Shown piece by piece: positions 57,646 to 64,000 of a DNA stretch of 64,000 nt (position 1 is the first letter of the stretch; every line of letters begins with the position of its first letter). The position numbers and the translations under genes are program-made. The DNA is from Bactericera cockerelli (Eukaryota; Arthropoda; Insecta; Hemiptera; Triozidae). The DNA is taken from positions 13,306,079 to 13,370,078 of the forward strand of contig CM044955.1 in NCBI GenBank assembly GCA_024516035.1. Direction: 5' to 3'. The notes beneath the pieces were generated by a model. It ran no database searches. It was not told the DNA's origin and saw only the letters and a list, made by a program, of their open reading frames with translations.

Positions 57646-57966
57646 ATACCTTTTTGCCAAAATGTGAATTGCGCCAAAATCAAATTTTTCAGGAGAGAGG
57701 TTTGAAAAAATAAAAAGTTGTTTTTTTCAAAAAAAGTTTCATTACTCAGTTGTCCTACGTACGATTTATACCAAATTTGGATATAATACTTGAAACTGTT
57801 TGCTTTAAATATTCCTGATAATTTTAACTGCGAAATGCCTTTAGTTATTGAGATAGTGTCGCTTTTCACAATTGAGAGGTTGAAAAAGAATTCGCCAAAA
57901 AGTGAAAAACTCCATCTTTCTTTGTTTAGGTTAGCCAAAAAGTGACTTGTCCACTCTTGTTCTTCA

Positions 57967-58157
57967 GCCTACTAACCAGAATGTGAAAAACGCCCGATTT
58001 TTCGGGTTTTAAGTAAAGTTGGTTTAGCCAAAATGTGAAAAATCCACTCCTAAAACTCTGCCTGCTAAACCAGAATGTGAAAAACGCCCGATTTTTTGGG
58101 TTTTAAGTAAAAGTGGTTTACGTAAAATGTGAAAAGTGCCATATGGAATACAATAAA
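57967..58157 (+). repeat. 97-bp tandem pair within element IV
   Basis: Two units starting near 57967 and 58062 share ccagaatgtgaaaaacgccc, gggttttaagtaaa and aaaatgtgaaaa. Confidence 0.75.
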
Positions 58158-58799
58158 TTTGTGAAAAGCGACATATAAGAAGAATAAATAGTGCATAATT
58201 TGTGCGTATAGTAACTGTAATAATGATTATTATTAAAGAACGCGATGGCGTTCCGCAACGCCAAGTCGAAAATTAAGAAGAGGGCACCAAGAGATATTAT
58301 ACGTCACATCACAAAGTGCCAATTTCACTCCTCTGTATCGGAATAACTAACTACAAAGGATGAATGAAAACTAAAACACTACAAAGGATGAATTATTTAC
58401 TGAAAAGAAGCAAGCTTTCGAATAATGAAGATTAATAAGAGAATCATCAAAAACGCTTGACTTAAACCGTTGATAATCAATGGTGAAAAAAACCATTTTT
58501 CACTTTCTGCTGCTTGATGTTCTTATTCGATCTTGACCGGGCTACAGCCTAAACCACTGGGCCAATTTTGATGTATGAATTTGATCTTGTTTTTCTCGTC
58601 TTTGGTGGCAGATGTGCCTTTGAGTACTTATATAGCCCCAAAATGGGCACTTCAGCCCATAATTCTAAAAAACCCACTAATTGATGTAAAAATATTAATA
58701 GAAATTTTATATTTTCCAGAGAACTTTACAGATATTGACGATTGAGGTGCAATTTTAATCATAATGAAAAATAAAATTGATCAATGAGTAAAATCATAC

Positions 58800-59085
58800 A
58801 TAAAAGCAGACCGACAGACATAGTTCTTTGATGTATATAAATTTATGAGTCGCCCTTTTATTCTTAGTCAAGCACATACATCATTAAGTACAAAAAAACA
58901 TATAAACAGACAGACAGACCTACGGATAAACAAAAGACGGACATACAGGCAGACATAATTATATGATGGATATAACCTTATGAGGTGTTATTTTAATTGT
59001 AAAGTGAAGCATATTTATCACTGAGTAGACATACACATAGACAAACAGACAGACATACAAACATACTTAGGTTCAGACATATGAA
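58800..59085. repeat. Imperfect gacagacata microsatellite
   Basis: Scattered cagacagacatac, gacagacag and acatacaggcagac words on both sides of the hAT MITE, continuing at 59289-59360. Confidence 0.75.
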
Positions 59086-59090
59086 CAGAC

Positions 59091-59288
59091 CAGGCGCGGC
59101 CGGTGCTAAGGAGCTGCGGAGCTCCAGCTACCCCAGACGAAAAATAAAAAAGAGAGGATTTTCTCAAGTCATACACAATACACAATAAAAATTATCACAC
59201 ATTTCTAGAAAAATTAATGCATAACTATTATAAATTCTTTAGTCCGGTATGCAGTACCCCCAAAACATTTCCCCACCGGCCGCGCCTA
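59091..59288. mobile_element. hAT-type MITE (198 bp)
   Basis: Ends aggcgcggccggtg and caccggccgcgcct are perfect 14-bp inverted repeats. The terminal base differs. The 8-bp duplication gaacagac lies at 59083-59090 and 59289-59296. Confidence 0.92.
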
Positions 59289-59674
59289 GAACAGACACAT
59301 ACCTGTACGTATACGTACAGACATACAGGCAGACATTTAGATAGACATACCTGTACGAACAGACCTTCTTGTCAGAAGGTGCCTGGGGGTATTTCTAATA
59401 CTACTTCAAATATTTTATCCTAAATGTCTCTATATTATTTCCTTTTGAAAACATACAAAAACGTGTGAAAATACTAACTACTTGATTACTACTAACTTAT
59501 CTCTATAAGATAGCTCTAAGTGTAAGTCGAGTAGATAATAAACGATAGTACATGAGAGGATAGTAAACATGAAGCGGAGCCCAAACATTATTTCAGAATA
59601 TTTTTGGGCTGATGACTGGGCGGGTAATTTTTATATTGTGAAGGGGTATTTTTTTAGGGATTATTACTTTTTCA

Positions 59675-60242
59675 TACAGGATCCGCCAGAAAAAAGGAGC
59701 CTCTCGAAATATCTAGAGAACGGATTATTATTTTTTTTTTTTTAATGCTAAAAAAAAAACCTGTACCATTATATCGAGGGGAAACCTTATCTATTAGGTT
59801 CTGATTTTTTTTTTATCATTACCAGGGGTGGCCCCAAGGGAGTCAACTTTGGAATCTTAAATGAAATATCCCTATTTGAAATACATTTTTGAAAAGAAGA
59901 TGACATTAAAATCATTTTAAGACAAGTTTGAGATTTTTAATCATAACAGGGTCGGAGATATCGTACATTTCATTTCACATCAGGTTTCAGTAATTTTTTT
60001 TATAAGAAATAAGTTGTATTTTTTAATGTCAACTACTTTTTGGAAATGTCTTACAAATATGGTGGTTCCTTTTAAGATTCCAAAGTTGACACCCCTGGGG
60101 CCGCCCCTGGTAATGATAAAAAACCAATACCTAGTAGAAAAGGTTTCCCCTGCTATAGAATGGTACACGTGTTTTAGCATTTTTTAAAAAATTTATCCGT
60201 TCTCTAGATATTCTGAGTGGCTCCTTTTTTTGGCGGGCCCTA
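59675..60242. mobile_element. Inverted-repeat element, ~185-bp arms
   Basis: Left arm 59675-59861 and right arm about 60074-60242 are inverted, diverged copies (atctagagaacgg and complement; gattccaaagttgac and complement; gtggcccc region). Ends read tacaggatccgcc and ggcgggccctatta. No coding sequence. Confidence 0.82.
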
Positions 60243-60949
60243 TTATATTAATGAATACAGAAAATTCATCATTTGTTATTGCGGCGGAAATTGAATCCGG
60301 TCATAGATAGTTTGAAACCCTGAATCGAATGGAAGATATTTTAGCCGCACTAACGTATATAGCACTTTGAAAATCCTGTTGTTTTGTTTTTTAATAACAA
60401 CCCTTTAATGTTTAAATAGTAATGAGAACATCTGAAAAGAAAAACTAGGAAGAAAGGCTAATACTTAGACAAAGAAAGATGGCGTTTTCCACTTTTTGGC
60501 GAATTCTTTTTCAACCTCTCAATTGTGAAAAGCGACACTGAAATAAAGCGAAAATTGAAATTTTGGATATTTCACATTTTGGCAAAAAGGTATCGATATA
60601 TTATCGGATTTTTCACATTCTCGTATAATGTAAAAGAAAAAAACAAAAACTTTTCACGTTTTAGCTGGATAAATCTCAAATTTTGAACAAAAAAATGAAA
60701 ACTTAAAATTAAAACTATACTAGATAGAAACTTGGCCGTGAGTTCATCCGAAAGAGCTTTTAAAACTGATTAAGAATCTGAAATAAAACGAAAATTGAAA
60801 TTTTGGATAATTCACATTTTGGCAAAAAGGTATCGATATGGTGGTTTATTGGTTATTCTATTGTGTGGCTATTTATTTCTCCTGTCCGTGAAACAACTGC
60901 TATCTACTAAGATAGACGCGTGTGGTCCCTGCTGCGGCTTTTTCATCCT

Positions 60950-61236
60950 GTGAATGTGTGTAAGGCTCTTTTTCATGTGTAAGCTTCTCTTTGATGATCG
61001 GGAGGAAACAGCTGATTTACATGATTTTTTTGTGTACAATGTAAAAGGTTGGTTAGAAGAGATTGCCGCAGGCAATAACCCCGCCCTTTGGTTAGGACAT
61101 TATTATTTTTTTCTTTATTCTTTATTTTCAAAAAAAAAATATTACTTATTAATTTTCAAACTATTTTATTTTGTAAATATTGTATACCTATGTCCTTTTG
61201 ATAAAGCATGAAATAATAATAATAATAAAAATAAGT
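60950..61236 (+). pseudogene. LINE 3' end, second copy
   Basis: KRLPQAITPPF and a stop (around 61050-61095) are followed by a 3' region ending taaagcatg and aataataataataa, as in the minus-strand copy at 23637-23830. A stop interrupts the frame just upstream of KRLP. A different frame through the same DNA is open for 85 codons, but its sequence is not the one conserved between copies. Confidence 0.58.
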
Positions 61237-61239
61237 AAT

Positions 61240-61575
61240 GTACGTCAAGAAAAGTTAATTTTTTAATAAAGGCACAGAAGTTACCTTTGACCTTCATCCG
61301 TGTGCAAGATCCTTCAGTTAAATAAAGTCAATGCCTCTAATGGAATCCTTACAAAATGAGCATCGGTAACTTCAAAGGCTATACATTTGTAGATTCGCCA
61401 CTGAAATTGTGCATTCTATCCCCGAGTGTCCTAAATTCTTATTCAAAATTAAAAGTTTAACAAGTGCCATGAGGAGAGGAATGAGATTCGATGAAATCTT
61501 GAATGTTCACAAATAGCAGAGGAACAGATGGAACAAAGAAAAGAAGAAAATAAATGTATGTATTAGAATTAGAAG
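61240..61575. other. Unassigned stretch
   Basis: Nothing recognised. Confidence 0.45.
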
Positions 61576-61579
61576 AAAA

Positions 61580-62470
61580 GATATATTCGAGTTTGTGCAG
61601 ATAAAGAGAAAGATAGATAGCGAGAGAAAAAGCTAGAAAAGGTAAGACGGAGAAAAAGAGAAAGAGGGAGAAATGTTATATAAAGTAGGACAGAGAAAAA
61701 GAGCTATAGCAAAAAAGTGTATTCAGAAAGAGTATATCAAAAGGGAGTATAATGATAACGGAACAGAAAGGTACTGGAGGAAGAGATAAGAAAAAGAGAA
61801 AGGATAAATCAAGAGAGAGAGGGAGAACCGTAATAGAGGATGACTGATATAGAAAGAATAAGGAACAAGGAAAGACATAAGGAGAATGAAAAGAAGAGAA
61901 GAAAGCAAAAGAGATAAAAAAGGGAAATAAATAAGGAATGAATGAGAAAAGAGAGACTTATATAAGGAGAATAAAAGCTGATAAGGATAGAAAAGGAAGA
62001 GGAAAGAGAGAGAGGAAGAGGGAGGTAAATGAAGAATAAATGAGAAAAGGGAAACAAGATGCAGAGATCCTGAGAGAGAGAGACAAAAATGATAAGAGAA
62101 AGGTATAAATAGAGAGGGAGAAGGCAATTAAAAGTAGGAAAGAAAAAAGATCTAAAGGACAGACAGTGCGTATAAGAAAGGGAATGTCATTCGAAAGAGA
62201 GAGACAGATATACGAATAAAGAGATGATGGATGATACGAAAAGATAAATATATATCATATTATCAGAAGGAAAAAAAAGAGAGAATGAGTGAGAGAGAGG
62301 ATCAAAACAGAGAGATACTGATTTGTGAACAAGAGGAAAAGAGAAGGAGATAAGGAGAAAGGAAGGAAGAGAGAGAGAGAGAGATAGGTAGGGTAGTAGT
62401 AGAACCAAGAAGAGTATATGAAGTGATAAAAAGCGTGAAGGAAATGGAGAAAAAATACATGAAAATACAA
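61580..62470. repeat. Long purine-rich (GA) tract
   Basis: About 0.9 kb is almost entirely A and G on the plus strand, with irregular gagaaagag words and no fixed unit. Long reverse frames rich in S, L and F are compositional artefacts. Mirror-symmetric parts could form triplex DNA. Confidence 0.9.
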
Positions 62471-62676
62471 AATATACTTGACTGTAAAAAATATGCTGAA
62501 AAGAAAGGATGTTTTATCTACACAGAAGTGTTCTGTGAATTTTCCCTGCTATTATAATGTACTCTATATTTCACTGAACATACGGTTGATGCTATGACTA
62601 ACATATTGCCTGATGCATTTTACCTTCCTTTATAGAACGACAAGATAGTCATTTCCGCATGCAGCATGAACATGGA

Positions 62677-62955
62677 GTTAGCGTTGAAAGGCATGTTGAA
62701 TACACCAGTCTGTACTGTGCCCTGAAGTTGAGCAACGTCTAGCGTGGTGAAGTTCCGAACATGGTGCATATTTGTAGGGCAAGTCGGTCTAACACTATGA
62801 TAATGTATGATAACACTCTTGTTATTCAAAATTAAAACTAGATATTATGTATTTATTTATTCGAACCCTCGCTATGCTGGCTATTACCGGCCCCACTCAG
62901 GCAGTCATGCTGCGTGGGTGAGTTAGTTGAACGCCGTTAAACCCATATAAAACAA
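62677..62955 (+). mobile_element. 5S-headed SINE, degraded copy
   Basis: gcatgttgaatacaccagt, ctgaagttgagcaacgtc and a decayed distal part match the 5S head. After about 90 bp of other sequence the body resumes with ctatgctggctattaccgg, ccccactcaggcag and gccgttaaaccc. Compare 34541-34799. Confidence 0.72.
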
Positions 62956-63267
62956 AATAATCATAATTAAAATCTGCACAAATCATATTATAAAGATTTG
63001 CAAAAATGTACACATGCTAACGACCAGGCCGCTGTGTGATAGCTACAAGACAAGAAAACTGAGAAGCACTGCTTCTAATTAGTCACTTTTTTAATTAACA
63101 AGAAAAACAATTAACTGGTTATTGGGAACCACTGAGTTCATGCTTTGCTTCAATGCTGAACATGAGGAGAAAACAGAACTACCTTGAAGATAGAGTTAAT
63201 TTTTACGCTAAAAGAAAGAAAAAACGCTCTTGATGTAAATGTTGAAAGATGTCAAGTAGATGGCTGA

Positions 63268-63485
63268 GTGAATAGATGAATCTTGTATGGAATGGAATGG
63301 ATGAATCTTGCTTAGAATAGAATGGATGAATATTGTATGGAATAGAATGGATGAATCTTGTATCGAATGGATTAGATGAATATTGTATGGAATGGAATGG
63401 ATGAATATTGAATGGAATAGAATAGATGAATATTGTACGGAATATAATGGATAAATGTTGTATGCATTAGAATCGATGAATATTG
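63268..63485 (+). repeat. ~25-bp minisatellite (ggaat-rich)
   Basis: gatgaat(c/a)ttgtatggaat and aatgg words repeat about eight to nine times with near-25-bp spacing. Confidence 0.9.
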
Positions 63486-63503
63486 AATGGATGGGAACTT
63501 CAC

Positions 63504-64000
63504 GATTCGGCCCAAATTACCTGAGGAGACCTTTTCCATAGCATGATTCGTCCCAAAACACACTATCAAGTTTTGATCCCACACAAAAAGTCCCACTTTC
63601 ATTCTAACAAAAAGTCCCACTTTCATTCCACCAAAAAATCCCTATAAAATAGTATGTTCACGATATTATTGTTTTGAACTAGTAACAGTCATCTTTGTTA
63701 TCAGTGTTTATTTGAGTGTTTGACAGTAGGGTTAGGTAATATACATAGAAGGCCATGCCTCAAGAATATAGTAGGGTTAGGTAAAATACATAGAAGGCCA
63801 TGCCTCAAGAATATAGTAGGGTTAGGTAAAATACATAGAAGGCCATGCCTCAAGAATATAGTAGGGTTAGGTAAAATACATAGAAGGCAATGCCTTAGGT
63901 TTATAGTACGGTTAGGTAAAATACATAGAAGGCCATGCCTCAAGAATATAGTAGGGTTAGGGTTAATACATAATATAAGGCAATGCCTCAGGTTTATAGT
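63504..64000. mobile_element. Word-repeat element III, open at the window edge
   Basis: gattcggcccaaa (63504) and gattcgtcccaaaa (63545), then aaaaagtcccactttcattc twice (about 63585 and 63609), precede a 45-bp minisatellite (63726 onward) of the same unit as in element I. The other end lies outside the window. Confidence 0.55.
63726..64000 (+). repeat. 45-bp minisatellite, about 6 units
   Basis: gtagggttaggtaaaatac, atagaaggccatgcctcaag and aatata form a 45-bp unit, spaced exactly at 63726 and 63771 and onward to the window end. Because 45 is a multiple of three, a reverse frame stays open and gives a 15-residue repeat that is not a gene. Confidence 0.95.

Larger units (their letters stand above)
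57640..60599. mobile_element. Word-repeat element IV, ~3 kb, inverted ends
   Basis: The left end tatcgatacctttttgcc and the right end (60580-60599) are inverted copies with TA at the junctions. The words ccaaaatgtgaa and ccagaatgtgaaaaacgcc occur about eight times between 57655 and 58145, and their complements near 60490-60600. An inner block (57855-57899) is inverted at 60504-60538. A second right-end copy lies at about 60781-60844. The interior contains a gacagacata microsatellite, a hAT MITE and another inverted-repeat element. No transposase is seen. Confidence 0.75.

Noticed and set aside
61723..62470. Long S/L/F-rich reverse frames
   Set aside because: Compositional effect of a long GA tract.
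63701..63943. Protein with 15-residue repeats
   Set aside because: A 45-bp minisatellite keeps the frame open; the same unit at 49.4 kb is not open in a comparable way.
63726..64000. Telomeric repeat
   Set aside because: The unit contains gggttagg only once per 45 bp; insect telomeric ttagg is not tandem here.

Overview
The window looks like AT-rich arthropod nuclear DNA, most likely from an insect and possibly a hemipteran. That is an inference from the mix of elements seen: Pol III-derived SINEs with internal A and B boxes, a 5S-rRNA-headed SINE, hAT elements with 8-bp target duplications, mariner-type elements flanked by TA, and fragments of LINE reverse transcriptases. No long intact host protein-coding gene is recognisable. 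Almost everything that can be named is a mobile element, a relic of one, or a tandem repeat, so the window is best read as an intergenic or intronic repeat landscape.

Layout. 0-7 kb: a tandem direct repeat, a 27-bp minisatellite, a diverged ~145-bp tandem repeat, a chimeric SINE, and a hAT relic with a decayed BED zinc finger. 7-10.6 kb: a nested block in which a foldback element lies beside a SINE that is split by a 2.3-kb mariner-derived foldback carrying two opposed transposase 3' ends. 12.1-15.9 kb: 23-bp minisatellites linked to a ~1.6-kb tandem duplication that contains a 360-bp block with no differences and two candidate small ORFs per copy. 16-25 kb: microsatellites, a 34-bp minisatellite, fragments of three LINE types, and SINEs. 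26-34.8 kb: several inverted-repeat elements, including a 2.5-kb one with ~460-bp arms, and the best 5S-headed SINE, with a 10-bp target duplication. 37-47 kb: five related ~150-bp repeats (one of them at 20 kb) and two near-identical ~2.1-kb hAT elements with perfect 8-bp target duplications. 48-51 kb: a perfect hairpin and two neighbouring elements built from iterated short words. 53-57 kb: foldback, hAT MITE, purine-rich tandem array, CpG-rich palindrome. 57.6-60.6 kb: a ~3-kb inverted-repeat element with other elements inside it. 60.9-64 kb: LINE tail, purine tract, degenerate 5S SINE, and minisatellites that run off the window.

The most unusual signal is a set of elements (about 49.2-49.7, 49.7-50.5, 57.6-60.6 and 63.5-64.0 kb) whose ends carry many copies of a short word, with the same word inverted at the other end where that end is visible. 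The word differs from element to element. Two of these elements also share the same 45-bp minisatellite, and two share a common flanking sequence. A second notable signal is modular SINEs: a tRNA-like head and a 5S rRNA head are joined to the same 3' body.
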